Below are positions 17,314 to 26,565 of a DNA stretch of 64,000 nucleotides, piece by piece; the stretch's first letter is position 1; the number at the start of each line of letters is the position of its first letter. The notes below the pieces were generated by a model. That model was not told the origin of the DNA. It searched no databases and saw nothing but the letters and a program-made list of their open reading frames with translations. The translations under genes and the position numbers were made by a program. Origin of the DNA: JANLVI01 sp031363915 (GTDB lineage Bacteria > Vulcanimicrobiota > Vulcanimicrobiia > Vulcanimicrobiales > Vulcanimicrobiaceae); NCBI GenBank assembly GCA_031363915.1, contig JANLVI010000012.1:186001-250000 (forward strand), given 5' to 3'.

Positions 17314-18177
17314 TTACTCGACGCGCTCGGCGATCGCTAAGAGTGACCCCCCGAAGGGCAAATGCATACCATCCCGCATGAGAGAGAGCTCGATTGCCAT
17401 TGTGCTTTTAAGAGCTGAGTTTAGGCGACTCGTGATATCGAATTCTGACCTCGCGGACCCGCCCGCTTTCCAGCGTGCCGCGACTCTCGAGAGAATAAGC
17501 AACGGCATGAGCAGAGACACGAACGAGCGGAACGCGAGCACGCGAAACCCTGATTCTTGAAGTTGAGCCTGAAGAACGCCTCGTGTGTATCGCCGCTTAT
17601 GATGTGCCACTTCATCGCTTGGTCCCCAGAGAAATGGGTGCTGGGGAACGGTGAGAATAACCCCGCCGCCGGGCCGAAGGGCTTGCCGAATTTCTTGCAG
17701 CGCGCCTCGATCGTCTTCGATGTGTTCGACGACATCGAACGCTCCGATGACATCGAATTCCTGGCGGAACGGTATCGCTAGCGCGTCAAATTGATAGAGG
17801 CTCGCACGAGGAACGCGGGTCTTGACGAACGTCATTGCCTCTGCGAACAGTTCGCTTGCGGAAATTGCTACATCGGGAAATTCACGCGATATTCGAGACA
17901 CCACGAACCCCGTCCCGCAGCCAACTTCCATGAACGACCGAATCTGCGGAAACCACCGGCGAATTGCCCAGACGATGATGTCGTTGCGCGCTTCAAACCA
18001 CCAAAAGCCGGCTTCGACGCTCGCGAGGTACGAAAAGAATTCTACTTCGAAACCAGCGTCGATGCCCGGATCTGCGAACGACGTATAACCATCCTTCAGC
18101 TCGGGCCGAAAGCCGCATTCAACGCAACTGAAAAGCGGCTCAATGACGGGGTTCGAGCACTGGATGCATCGCAGCAC
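17314..18177 (-). CDS. Class I SAM-dependent methyltransferase with N-terminal zinc ribbon
   Basis: A 287-residue protein. The first 25 residues hold two CxxC knuckles (C4/C7 and C18/C21), a likely zinc ribbon. The methyltransferase core follows: FMEVGCGTGFVVSRI (SAM motif I), DVIGAFDVVEHIEDD (motif IV) and LRPGGGVILTVPQHPFLWG. This combination is common in sugar or lipid-linked methyltransferases near glycan loci. It is transcribed toward the sigma operon but ends 113 bases before it. It is divergent from the epimerase at 18392 with a 214-base gap that probably holds promoters for both. The methyl acceptor is unknown. Confidence 0.83.
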   Translation of the reverse strand: MLRCIQCSNPVIEPLFSCVECGFRPELKDGYTSFADPGIDAGFEVEFFSYLASVEAGFWWFEARNDIIVWAIRRWFPQIRSFMEVGCGTGFVVSRISREFPDVAISASELFAEAMTFVKTRVPRASLYQFDALAIPFRQEFDVIGAFDVVEHIEDDRGALQEIRQALRPGGGVILTVPQHPFLWGPSDEVAHHKRRYTRGVLQAQLQESGFRVLAFRSFVSLLMPLLILSRVAARWKAGGSARSEFDITSRLNSALKSTMAIELSLMRDGMHLPFGGSLLAIAERVE

Positions 18178-18391
18178 GAGTTTTTATACCTGATCTTTCC
18201 AAATGCCAGTAAAACGACGTTCGCTGAACGAATTCTCACGGGCCCCGCTGGCAGCTACTTGCGAGTTCGGTTCGATTTCGTCACAAAATGTTTTGCGTTT
18301 TTGAAGCGAATCCCGCCTAGCCGCGATCGCCGCGAGAAATCGGAAAACTGCGACAAAAGTTCCAGGGAGTATCGAGGCGAAAGAGATTCTG

Positions 18392-19423
18392 ATGCACGTT
18401 CTGGTTACCGGTGGTGGGGGCTATATCGGCCTCGAGCTTTGTCGCCAACTCTTGGAGCGCGGCGACCGCGTTCGGGTGGTCGACCGGTTCTTTTTCGGAA
18501 GCCGACCGCTCGAGGATCTCGCCAAGACGGCTCCGGGGCGACTGGAGATCCACAGCGGCGACCTGCGATCGTGGGATCCGTCGTGGCTACGTGGGATCGA
18601 CGGCGTTAGCCACCTTGCAGGCCTCTCGAACGACCCGACCGCTGAATACAATCCCGATGCGAACTGGCAAATGAACGCAGTCGCAACCGAACAGCTTGCG
18701 CAAGCGTGCAAGGCCGCAGGCGTGCGCCGATTGATTTTCGGCTCCAGCGCGTCGCTCTACGACGGTCTCGGCCCCGGGATGTTCGACGAGGCAACCCCGG
18801 TGCAACCGCGTGGTGCGTATTCGATCTCGAAACGCTGGGCGGAGGAAGCACTCGTGGCGCTTGCCGATGAGAATTTCTCACCCACGATCATGCGCCAGGG
18901 GACGGTCTACGGCTACAGTCCGCGCATGCGGTTCGATCTTGTGGTAAACACGTTCCTCAAGGATGCGATCGTGCATAAGAAGCTTTTTCTGCATGGTGGC
19001 GGCTGGCAGTGGCGGCCTCTCGTCGACGTTACCGACGTCGCACGCTCGCACGTTCTCTCGCTCGAAGCGCCCATCGGCCTCGTCCATGCTGAAATTTTCA
19101 ATGTGATGCAAGAGAACTATCAGGTGCGCCAACTCGCGATGCTCGTTGCCGGGTCGCTATCGATCGTGGGGCGACCCGTCGAACTCGTGGAGGCTCCGCT
19201 TCCACGTTTCGTTCGTGATTATCGTATGTCCAACCTCAAATTAACGCAACGCTTGAATTTTACGCCGAGTGTCACCGTGCTCGAATCGATTGAGAACATG
19301 CTGCGACGGCTCCCACTCGACGATATCTCGGCGCTCACCGATCCGCGGACTTACAACATCACCTGGATGAGCGTGCTCGAAGAGGTCCACGTCTCTCAGC
19401 GCGCCTTCGCTGAAATATTCTAG
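18392..19423 (+). CDS. NAD-dependent epimerase/dehydratase (extended SDR)
   Basis: A 343-residue protein with ATG at 18392 and a GAGGCGAAAGAG ribosome site just upstream. The motif VLVTGGGGYIGLELC binds NAD. AGLSNDPTAEYNPD and FGSSASLYDG follow, and the catalytic tyrosine/lysine are in YSISK. The SNDP motif is shared by a subgroup of sugar-nucleotide epimerases in surface-polysaccharide and aminoglycoside clusters. It should epimerise, dehydrate or reduce a nucleotide sugar in the cytoplasm. It is the first plus-strand gene of the block that continues with the RGW-module protein and the glycosyltransferase fusion after a 289-base gap. Confidence 0.83.
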   Translation: MHVLVTGGGGYIGLELCRQLLERGDRVRVVDRFFFGSRPLEDLAKTAPGRLEIHSGDLRSWDPSWLRGIDGVSHLAGLSNDPTAEYNPDANWQMNAVATEQLAQACKAAGVRRLIFGSSASLYDGLGPGMFDEATPVQPRGAYSISKRWAEEALVALADENFSPTIMRQGTVYGYSPRMRFDLVVNTFLKDAIVHKKLFLHGGGWQWRPLVDVTDVARSHVLSLEAPIGLVHAEIFNVMQENYQVRQLAMLVAGSLSIVGRPVELVEAPLPRFVRDYRMSNLKLTQRLNFTPSVTVLESIENMLRRLPLDDISALTDPRTYNITWMSVLEEVHVSQRAFAEIF

Positions 19424-19712
19424 CGAAGAATCAATGCGGCAAACGGCTTCTCAAAGACGAGCGTTGAGGCACGTGGCGGCGCGCCTTGCGATGTCAGCGC
19501 CGCTCCGCCGGCAAGTCATCGCGACCGCGCGAAAGACCTCGTGATCGTCACGCGAAGGCTGCTGCCAAAGAGACTTGGGCGTTTGAGTGGGCGGCAGGAG
19601 CCTGGTGCTGGGTCCGCCGGCAAAAATGGCAGCGGGAGGGAGGGCCCCTATTTCGGAGAGATCCGGCGTATTTATGTCAACAGTTCAAGTGATACCTCGG
19701 GGCGAATAGATA

Positions 19713-20921
19713 ATGCAAATGTGGTCATCTCTCACCATCTCGTCAAGCGCTTTCTTCGGTTCGATCGATGAAATAAGGCAAATCGGGCGCATAGAGTCAG
19801 TTGGCGAGGCCGCGATCGGAGACTACGTTGCTATTCGCGGCTGGGTGCTCGATACGGATTCTCGCGCTTCGGTGCTCTCGGTCGATCTCGGACTCGACAA
19901 ACGCGTCGAGCATAGGGCAGTTATCGGCATCGACCGACCCGACGTGCGTGACGCGCACGGAGAGCGCGCGCTGAAGAGCGGTTTTATCGGTATAATTCCG
20001 GTGCGCTCGGCGGAGATCGGCGCGAAGCCACTCCACCTGCGCATTACTTCGCCCCACGCACACGTTGACATCGCTTTGAGTGACGCGCTCACGACGCGTC
20101 GGCCGAGCGATCCGTTCGCAGGCTTAAGTCGACGTCAGGACGGCTGGGCGTTTGCACTCGACGGCATGTTCGTCGGCGATGTGCTGGCGCCGCTCGATCG
20201 TTTCGGCGTGTCGATCGTTTCCCCCGAGGGTTTCACGTCGATCCGCGGCTGGGCGATCGACGAGGTGGCGGGGCGTCCAGCACGGGAAATTATCGCGCGG
20301 GCCGGGGGGCGGTATCTGCACGTGCTTGGCGGATTGCCCCGTCCTGACGTTGCCGCGAATACGGGCTACGCCGCTGCGGTCGATTGTGGCTTTGTGGTGC
20401 CGTTCTTGCCCTCGCCAATCGGAGTCGACGAGATCAGGCTCTATGCAATAACGGAAAACGGCGGATATTCGTACTTGGATTCCGTACGAGCCCGTCAATT
20501 TCAAACGCTCGGGTCGTCGGCGCTGCCCGAATCTGACGATATTCGCTCGAGCATCGACGAGTTCACAATAGGCGGTCGCAAAGTCGAGTCCGACGGGCAG
20601 CTCGCTATCACGGCCGGTACGCCAATATCGCTGCGAGGTTGGGCGGTCGACTCGGTTGGGCCGCGCTTAACCGGCGGAATCGAACTGTTGCTCGACGACG
20701 CGGTCGTCGTGCAGACGCAAACGAATTTGCCGCGTCCCGATGTTGCCGAATCGTTCGGGGATTTAGGTGTCACCGAAAGCGAGTTTGCTTTACAGTGGGC
20801 GATGCCGCCCCTCGCGGTGGGAACGTACCGGTTATCGCTTCGCGCATTTTCGGCTCGGCGCGATGCAACGGCGCTTCTAACCGAGCGAGAACTGATCGTC
20901 GAAGCGGCCGGCTCAGTTTGA
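19713..20921 (+). CDS. RGW-module protein (three clear repeats)
   Basis: A 402-residue protein without an obvious signal peptide, made of three repeats about 130-135 residues apart. Each has an IRGW/LRGW strand (near residues 42, 177 and 308), then RPDVRD, RPDVAA or RPDVAE, and a C-terminal F..P strand pattern such as SGFIGIIPV. The module is the same as in the genes at 6305 and 49696. It lies four bases before the GT2-GT4 fusion, suggesting that the two proteins work together in polymer assembly, for example by binding the growing chain. ATG at 19713 is used; a later in-frame start is possible. Confidence 0.65.
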   Translation: MQMWSSLTISSSAFFGSIDEIRQIGRIESVGEAAIGDYVAIRGWVLDTDSRASVLSVDLGLDKRVEHRAVIGIDRPDVRDAHGERALKSGFIGIIPVRSAEIGAKPLHLRITSPHAHVDIALSDALTTRRPSDPFAGLSRRQDGWAFALDGMFVGDVLAPLDRFGVSIVSPEGFTSIRGWAIDEVAGRPAREIIARAGGRYLHVLGGLPRPDVAANTGYAAAVDCGFVVPFLPSPIGVDEIRLYAITENGGYSYLDSVRARQFQTLGSSALPESDDIRSSIDEFTIGGRKVESDGQLAITAGTPISLRGWAVDSVGPRLTGGIELLLDDAVVVQTQTNLPRPDVAESFGDLGVTESEFALQWAMPPLAVGTYRLSLRAFSARRDATALLTERELIVEAAGSV

Positions 20922-20925
20922 TGCG

Positions 20926-22962
20926 ATGACGAACGCCGATCATCTGGCAAACCCTGCTTCGCCACTGCTTGCCGAACTCGGAACAGCTGCCGTTCGTCGC
21001 CTGCTAGGGGTAACGCCCGCGATTACTGTCGTCATTCCGGTATTCAATGAAATCGAGGTGACGCTTCGCTGTCTTGTGTCGCTGCTTGCGTGCGACGTTC
21101 ACGTTCCGATCGAAGTCGTGGTCGTCGATGACGGGTCGAGTGACGAAACGCTGAACGTTCTAGCACGATTACCCGGAGTGATCATCGTTCGCAATGGCGA
21201 GAACGCCGGATTCGTGCATTCGTGCAATCGCGGAGCGGCGATCTCGTCCGCCCCATTCGTCCTCTTTTTGAACAACGACACCGAGTTGCGAGCCGGCGCA
21301 CTGCACGCTTTACGTGCCCGCATGAATAGCAATGAAAACGTCGGCATCGTGGGTTCAAAGTTGGTTTATCCGGATGGGACCTTGCAGGAAGCGGGCGGTA
21401 TCATTTGGTCCGATGCCAGCGGCTGGAATTTCGGTCGCGGCGATCGCCCGGATCGGTCCCCGTACAATTTCGCGCGCGACGTCGATTATGTATCAGGGGC
21501 GTCGCTAATGATTCGGCGCGATCTATTTAATGAGCTCGGCGGCTTCGATGAACGCTTCGCTCCGGGCTATTATGAAGACGCGGATTTGTGCTTCGAAGTT
21601 CGGTCGCGCGGGTTTCGTGTCGTGTACGAACCACGTTCCGCCGTCATCCACTACGAGGGAGTTACGTCGGGCACGAGTCTCTCAGCCGGAATGAAACGTT
21701 TCCAGGAGATCAACAAGCCAATATTTCGACAAAAGTGGGCAAACGTTCTGGACGGGTACCACGCGCGCCCCGACGCTCGCACGGTCGCGCGGACTGCGCG
21801 CTCACGTGGAGGCGAAAAGCGGGCCGTTCTCGTCATCGATTCGTACGTGCCGCTTTACGACCGTGAAGCCGGGTCGAACCGATTGCACCATTTGATCATG
21901 GGTTTTCGCGCGTCCGGTGTGCGAGTAATATTCTTCCCCGACAACCTGCTCGCGATGCAGCCCTACACCAATGATCTGCAAAGCGATGGAATCGAAGTCG
22001 TGTATCGCGATGCCGACGAATACGTGAGCTGGCAAGATCAATTTGTTGACGCGCTTAGCTCGGTCGATGCCCTCTGGATATGTCGACCCGAACTCTGCAA
22101 GAAATATCTCCCGATCGCGCGAGCCAACTCGCGACTGCCGATTTTGTACGATATGATCGATCTGCACCATCTGCGATTACGTCGACAAGCGGAACTCGCC
22201 GGCAATTTCGGCGACCAAACGTGGAAGGCTCTCGAAGAGATCGAGTTATCGTGCGCCTACGCGGCTGACGGAACCATCGTTGTGAGCGAACTCGAGCGGG
22301 CGCTGATGCTGGAGAAAGGCGTTTGGCCGGTAGTTGTCGTCCCGACCGTTCACGACCCAGAAGTCGAGCCGACGGGCGGGTTCGATGAGACGAGCGGGCT
22401 ACTCTTTATCGGTGGATTCGGGCATACTCCAAACACCGACGCGGCGCACTGGCTGGTCGAAGAAATCATGCCTCTCGTATGGGCGGAGATTCCTGGTGTA
22501 AAGCTCGTACTACTGGGCGCAAATCCCCCGCCTTCGGTGCAGGCGCTGGCTTCCCAAAGCGTCTTGGTACCGGGCTTTATCCACGACGTAGCCCCTTACT
22601 TTCGTAAGGCGCGGATATTCGTTGCACCACTGCGTTACGGCGCCGGCGTCAAAGGAAAAATCGGTCAGGCGCTGGCCTTTGGGTTACCCATCGTGACTAC
22701 TCCGATCGGTGTGGAAGGTTTTGCGATTCGTAACGACCAGAATGCTCTTATCGCGACTGACGCGAGAAGCATCGCCGATGCGGTTGTGCGTCTCTACCAC
22801 GACCGCGAACTCTGGAACAGACTCTCTCGCGCTTCCTCGGGCGCCCTCGAACCGTTTCGATCGACGACGGTCGTGCGAAACGCTCTTTCCTTCATCGAGG
22901 ACATCGTTCACGGAGCCGAACCGGGTTCCGATAACCACTACCAGATGGAAAGTACACAATGA
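20926..22962 (+). CDS. Bifunctional GT2-GT4 glycosyltransferase
   Basis: A 678-residue fusion. Residues about 30-290 form a GT2 domain (TVVIPVFNEIEVTLRC, VVVDDGSSDET, FLNNDTEL, EDADLCFEVRSRGFRV), the rhamnosyltransferase-like subgroup. Residues about 300-660 form a GT-B domain of family 4 type (VLVIDSYVPLYDREAGSNRL, GFGHTPNTDAAHWLVEEIMP, GAGVKGKIGQALAFGLPIVT). Such fusions add two different sugars in sequence. ATG at 20926 follows the RGW gene by four bases and the stop overlaps the methyltransferase start by four. It is therefore the core polymerising candidate of the operon at 19.7-28 kb. The sugar donors are unknown. Confidence 0.88.
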   Translation: MTNADHLANPASPLLAELGTAAVRRLLGVTPAITVVIPVFNEIEVTLRCLVSLLACDVHVPIEVVVVDDGSSDETLNVLARLPGVIIVRNGENAGFVHSCNRGAAISSAPFVLFLNNDTELRAGALHALRARMNSNENVGIVGSKLVYPDGTLQEAGGIIWSDASGWNFGRGDRPDRSPYNFARDVDYVSGASLMIRRDLFNELGGFDERFAPGYYEDADLCFEVRSRGFRVVYEPRSAVIHYEGVTSGTSLSAGMKRFQEINKPIFRQKWANVLDGYHARPDARTVARTARSRGGEKRAVLVIDSYVPLYDREAGSNRLHHLIMGFRASGVRVIFFPDNLLAMQPYTNDLQSDGIEVVYRDADEYVSWQDQFVDALSSVDALWICRPELCKKYLPIARANSRLPILYDMIDLHHLRLRRQAELAGNFGDQTWKALEEIELSCAYAADGTIVVSELERALMLEKGVWPVVVVPTVHDPEVEPTGGFDETSGLLFIGGFGHTPNTDAAHWLVEEIMPLVWAEIPGVKLVLLGANPPPSVQALASQSVLVPGFIHDVAPYFRKARIFVAPLRYGAGVKGKIGQALAFGLPIVTTPIGVEGFAIRNDQNALIATDARSIADAVVRLYHDRELWNRLSRASSGALEPFRSTTVVRNALSFIEDIVHGAEPGSDNHYQMESTQ

Positions 22963-24596
22963 TGCAGATGACATTCACCGGCGAGCGATATGTCCCGCAA
23001 CTGCGGGGACAGATTTACTACGAACATCTGCATCGATACGCGCTAGCACTCACGCTCGCACGTGACAAAGACGTACTGGATATTGCTTCGGGAGAAGGCT
23101 ACGGATCGGCTTTGCTCGCGATGGTTGCGCGTTCCGTTACCGGCGTCGATGTCGACGATGCATCGGTTCGTTTCGCTAGCTCACGCTATACTGCGATGAA
23201 CCTGAACTTTCGGACCGGTTCGGCCGCGCAAATTCCCGTTGCAGATGCATCTGTCGATTTAGTTGTAAGTTTCGAGACAATCGAACATCTGAGAGAGCAC
23301 GAACGCATGCTCGGTGAATTCAGGCGGGTGCTTCGACCCGGCGGCCGCGTGATTATATCCTCGCCCAATAAGCTCGTTTATTCCGATGCTCGGGGCTATT
23401 CGAATCCTTTCCACGTCCGCGAGCTCTATTTTCACGAATTTCGAGATATTCTGCGTGATTTTTTCCCGGAGATCCGCCTCTTCGGTCACAGAATCTTTGC
23501 CGGTTCGGCCGTTTATGGTCTCAATGCCACGTCTCAGAAAACGACTTGGCTCGGCCCGTCGGCTGTCCCGGAAAGTGGCATCTCGCCGCTTTCCGATCCC
23601 GAATATTTTATTGCGGTCTGCGGCGTGGAAGCCGGTGCCGAACTGCCGGACCTCTGCTCGGTCTATCTCGATCCGCGCGACGATCTGCTCGATGACGTGA
23701 AGAGTGGTGGTCTGGCGGCTGCCGACGCGATGGCGCCGATGATTTCCGCGAAGCTTTCGCCTGAAGCTCTTGGACGTGAGGGCGAGACGCTCTCACTAAG
23801 TAGCGGGAGCGATGACGCGCCGGTTTTTGACGTCCGAGCTTCAGACGATGAAGTTTATCGCGAGAGGATTTATGGTTTAGAGCGGCTCAGGTCCGAACAA
23901 TACGACCGAGCAACGGGATTCGAGACGCGTATAGCTGAGCTGGAGGCGCAACTTGCTGATGAGAGGCGCCGCAATCGTGCTGAGATCGAGCGTGAGGCGC
24001 GACATGAAGCCGAACGTGAGGCTCAAAATGAAGCGAAGCGTGAAACGAATGAAAAACTGAAGGCAGACGAAGAACGTAACAGGGCGGATTTGCGAAAAGT
24101 CCTACGACGTGATGCCGAACTTCGTCTCACCGTCGATAGTTTGCGCGAAGAAGTCGGTGAAGTGCGCAAAGCTTGTTACGAACGCGACGTGCAAGCGCAC
24201 GCCATGCGCGCGCGAATTCAAGAGTCTGCGGCACTTACCGACGAGCTTGTCGTGCGTCTCGTAGAACTTCAAAATGCGAATGCCCTGCTGCAGGACGATC
24301 GCGATCGGCTCAAGCTCGTTGCGGAATCAAATCTCGTCGCGATAGTTCTGCTCGATCGAGAACGCATCGCGCAAATACTCAGAGGGTGCGAGTTACGGTT
24401 ATCGGAGGTGAGCGATAAGTCGGCTGAATTTGCCGTACTCGAGCGTGCGTTGTTCGATAGCGAGGCGCGCGTACGTGATGCCGAGGCTCGCTCTCTTGCA
24501 TCAGACGAAGCGATAAACGCGATCGTCTCTTCCCGTTCGTGGGCCGTGACCAAGCCAATCCGGCGCGCCGTGTCCGTTTTTTCCAATCGACCCTAA
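22959..24596 (+). CDS. SAM-dependent methyltransferase with long coiled-coil tail
   Basis: A 545-residue protein. The N-terminal 240 residues are a class I methyltransferase (DVLDIASGEGYGSALL near residues 37-52, VVSFETIEHLREHERML, LRPGGRVIISSPN). Residues about 300-520 are strongly charged heptad-like sequence (RIAELEAQLADERRRN and repeated EREA/EAKRE), a long coiled coil. The last residues contain SRSWAVTKPIRR, a tail motif common in glycan enzymes. Methyltransferase plus coiled coil is the layout of WbdD-type chain terminators, in which methylation caps the chain and the rod sets its length. The kinase domain of WbdD is absent here. Start ATG 22959; a second ATG follows directly. Confidence 0.82.
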   Translation: MMQMTFTGERYVPQLRGQIYYEHLHRYALALTLARDKDVLDIASGEGYGSALLAMVARSVTGVDVDDASVRFASSRYTAMNLNFRTGSAAQIPVADASVDLVVSFETIEHLREHERMLGEFRRVLRPGGRVIISSPNKLVYSDARGYSNPFHVRELYFHEFRDILRDFFPEIRLFGHRIFAGSAVYGLNATSQKTTWLGPSAVPESGISPLSDPEYFIAVCGVEAGAELPDLCSVYLDPRDDLLDDVKSGGLAAADAMAPMISAKLSPEALGREGETLSLSSGSDDAPVFDVRASDDEVYRERIYGLERLRSEQYDRATGFETRIAELEAQLADERRRNRAEIEREARHEAEREAQNEAKRETNEKLKADEERNRADLRKVLRRDAELRLTVDSLREEVGEVRKACYERDVQAHAMRARIQESAALTDELVVRLVELQNANALLQDDRDRLKLVAESNLVAIVLLDRERIAQILRGCELRLSEVSDKSAEFAVLERALFDSEARVRDAEARSLASDEAINAIVSSRSWAVTKPIRRAVSVFSNRP

Positions 24597-24604
24597 GGCG
24601 CCGA

Positions 24605-26302
24605 TTGAGGAGTAAATCGACCGATCAGTCGGCGACGATCGGAACGCTCTTTGCAGCACACGCGCGGCAAAATCCCACGCAGCCTTTTTGCACCCTGCTC
24701 GTCTCGGGGCAAGTCGAAACTCTTAATTTTGAACAAATCCACCACAGAGCACAGATATTTGCGCGAGTTTATCGCACGCGTGGAGTGAAGCCCGGCGATA
24801 TCGTTATTGTCATGCTCAAACACTCGTCTTCGCTGTTCGCGAGCTTCTTAGGCGCGGTACTCGTGGGTGCGGTACCCTCGTTTATGCCGTACCCGACCCC
24901 CAAACAGCGTAGTGATTTCTTTTGGAACGACCATGAGCGCCTTTTCGATCGATTGAGGCCGCGACTCATCGTAACGTACGCGGAGAATCGCGCAGCCGCT
25001 CACGAGGCACTTCCGAATTTTTCCATTGAGACTCTCGTTGACACAGAAGTTGATTTCGGGTCGTGTGGCACGCCCGATTTCATCGATCCGTACCCCGCAT
25101 CCTCAGACGACGTTGCGTGTCTTCAGCATAGTTCCGGAACGACGGGATTGAAGAAGGGCGTGATGCTGTCGCATCGGGCAATACTGGCGCACGTGAACGC
25201 TTATCGGTCCGCGATCGACTTGACTCCGGAAGACCGGATTGCGTCGTGGCTGCCCCTCTATCACGACATGGGTTTTATCGCATGCTTCATCACGGCGGTC
25301 GTTTCCGGCGTCGAGTTGATCGCGCTAGACCCCTTCGAATGGGTAGTGCGTCCACAGATCCTACTAGAAGCGATCGAACGTTTCCGTGCTACTCTCTGTT
25401 GGCTCCCGAATTTTGCGTTCTCGCATCTGGCGAGCGCCGTGCCACGACGCGCGAGATTCGATCTTAGCTCGATTCGCGCTTTTATCAATTGTTCTGAGCC
25501 GTGCAAGCCGGCGACGTTCAAGCGGTTCTTGGAACGCTATGAATACGCCGGTATTAGGCCCGAGCAGCTCCACGTCTGTTATGCAATGGCCGAAAATGTT
25601 TTCGCCGTAACCCAAACGAGACTGGGAAGCGCGACGCCGTCGATCCGTCTCGATCCGAACGCACTTGCGTTGGGAAATATCGAAGAGACGACCGCGGAAC
25701 CGGGCATCGAACTCTTATCGTGCGGGCCGCCGATTGACGGTGTCCGTCTGCGGATTACTTCTAATGGGCCGCAGCCTGGCGAGGTGGGCGAAATTCACGT
25801 GGCTAGTCCGTTTCTTTTCGATGGTTACCTCGAGCAGCCTGATCTCACGGAGGAGCGGCTGCGCGATGGTTGGTATGCGACCGGAGATTTGGGTTTTGTC
25901 CGTGCCGGAGAACTCTATGTGACCGGCCGAATCGACGATTTAATAATTGTAAACGGGCGAAACTATTATGCACACGAAATCGAAACCTGCGTGAGCGAAA
26001 TCGATGACGTATCGCCGGGGCGATGCGTCGCGTTTGGCGTGGAAGACGAACGGAGCGACGCGACCGTGGTCGTTGTGCTTGCAGAGGTGCTTGATGAAAC
26101 TGCACTATCTGTCTTGGTCGGGCGTAACGTTCGACAACGCGTGCTCGAGCGGCTCGGAATCGCAGTATATACCGTCGTCGTACTCGGACGTGGGCGACTC
26201 ATCAAGACGACGAGCGGTAAAATCAGCCGTTTGAAAAACAGGGAACTCTATCTGCAACATGCATTCGACGCAAGAGAAGTGGGCGAGGTGAGTTCACAAT
26301 GA
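24605..26302 (+). CDS. Fatty acyl-AMP ligase-like adenylate-forming enzyme
   Basis: About 565 residues from a TTG at 24605, eight bases after AAGG; an ATG at 24539 would lie inside the preceding gene. LQHSSGTTGLKKGVMLSH (near residue 173) is the P-loop of adenylating enzymes. LPLYHDMGFIACF is the signature of long-chain fatty acyl-AMP ligases (FAAL) rather than acyl-CoA synthetases. DGWYATGDLGF, VTGRIDDLIIVNGRNYY and TTSGKISR complete the family, with the catalytic lysine in the last motif. It should activate a fatty or hydroxy acid as acyl-AMP and load it on the acyl carrier protein encoded next, with which it overlaps by four bases. Confidence 0.88.
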   Translation: MRSKSTDQSATIGTLFAAHARQNPTQPFCTLLVSGQVETLNFEQIHHRAQIFARVYRTRGVKPGDIVIVMLKHSSSLFASFLGAVLVGAVPSFMPYPTPKQRSDFFWNDHERLFDRLRPRLIVTYAENRAAAHEALPNFSIETLVDTEVDFGSCGTPDFIDPYPASSDDVACLQHSSGTTGLKKGVMLSHRAILAHVNAYRSAIDLTPEDRIASWLPLYHDMGFIACFITAVVSGVELIALDPFEWVVRPQILLEAIERFRATLCWLPNFAFSHLASAVPRRARFDLSSIRAFINCSEPCKPATFKRFLERYEYAGIRPEQLHVCYAMAENVFAVTQTRLGSATPSIRLDPNALALGNIEETTAEPGIELLSCGPPIDGVRLRITSNGPQPGEVGEIHVASPFLFDGYLEQPDLTEERLRDGWYATGDLGFVRAGELYVTGRIDDLIIVNGRNYYAHEIETCVSEIDDVSPGRCVAFGVEDERSDATVVVVLAEVLDETALSVLVGRNVRQRVLERLGIAVYTVVVLGRGRLIKTTSGKISRLKNRELYLQHAFDAREVGEVSSQ

Positions 26303-26565
26303 ACGATAGACACGATGACATTTTCGAACGAGTGGCAACGGTCGTCCGCAGCACCTTCCGACTTTCGGCGACCGCGCCCATTCTGCCGACAACAAGCAGC
26401 GTCGACATTGACGGTTGGGATTCGCTTTCGCATTCGATCTTGATAATCGGAATCGAGGACGAATTCGCTCTCGAGTTGCCGTTCGAGCGAGTTTTCGCAT
26501 TGAACGACCTCGCGGAGCTTGCCGCTCTCATTCGGGAGACGCAAATCGAGAGATCGACGAAATGA
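26299..26565 (+). CDS. Acyl carrier protein
   Basis: An 88-residue four-helix carrier with the phosphopantetheine attachment motif GWDSLSH; the serine is residue 42. It overlaps the acyl-AMP ligase stop and the next gene start by four bases each, so it is almost certainly the dedicated partner of that ligase rather than the housekeeping fatty-acid-synthesis ACP. It would carry the activated acyl chain to an acyltransferase encoded downstream. A phosphopantetheinyl transferase is not present in the window. Confidence 0.9.
   Translation: MNDRHDDIFERVATVVRSTFRLSATAPILPTTSSVDIDGWDSLSHSILIIGIEDEFALELPFERVFALNDLAELAALIRETQIERSTK

Noticed and set aside
16364..17560. Plus-strand open stretch over the sigma/anti-sigma genes
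   Set aside because: Opposes two recognised genes and has no domain.
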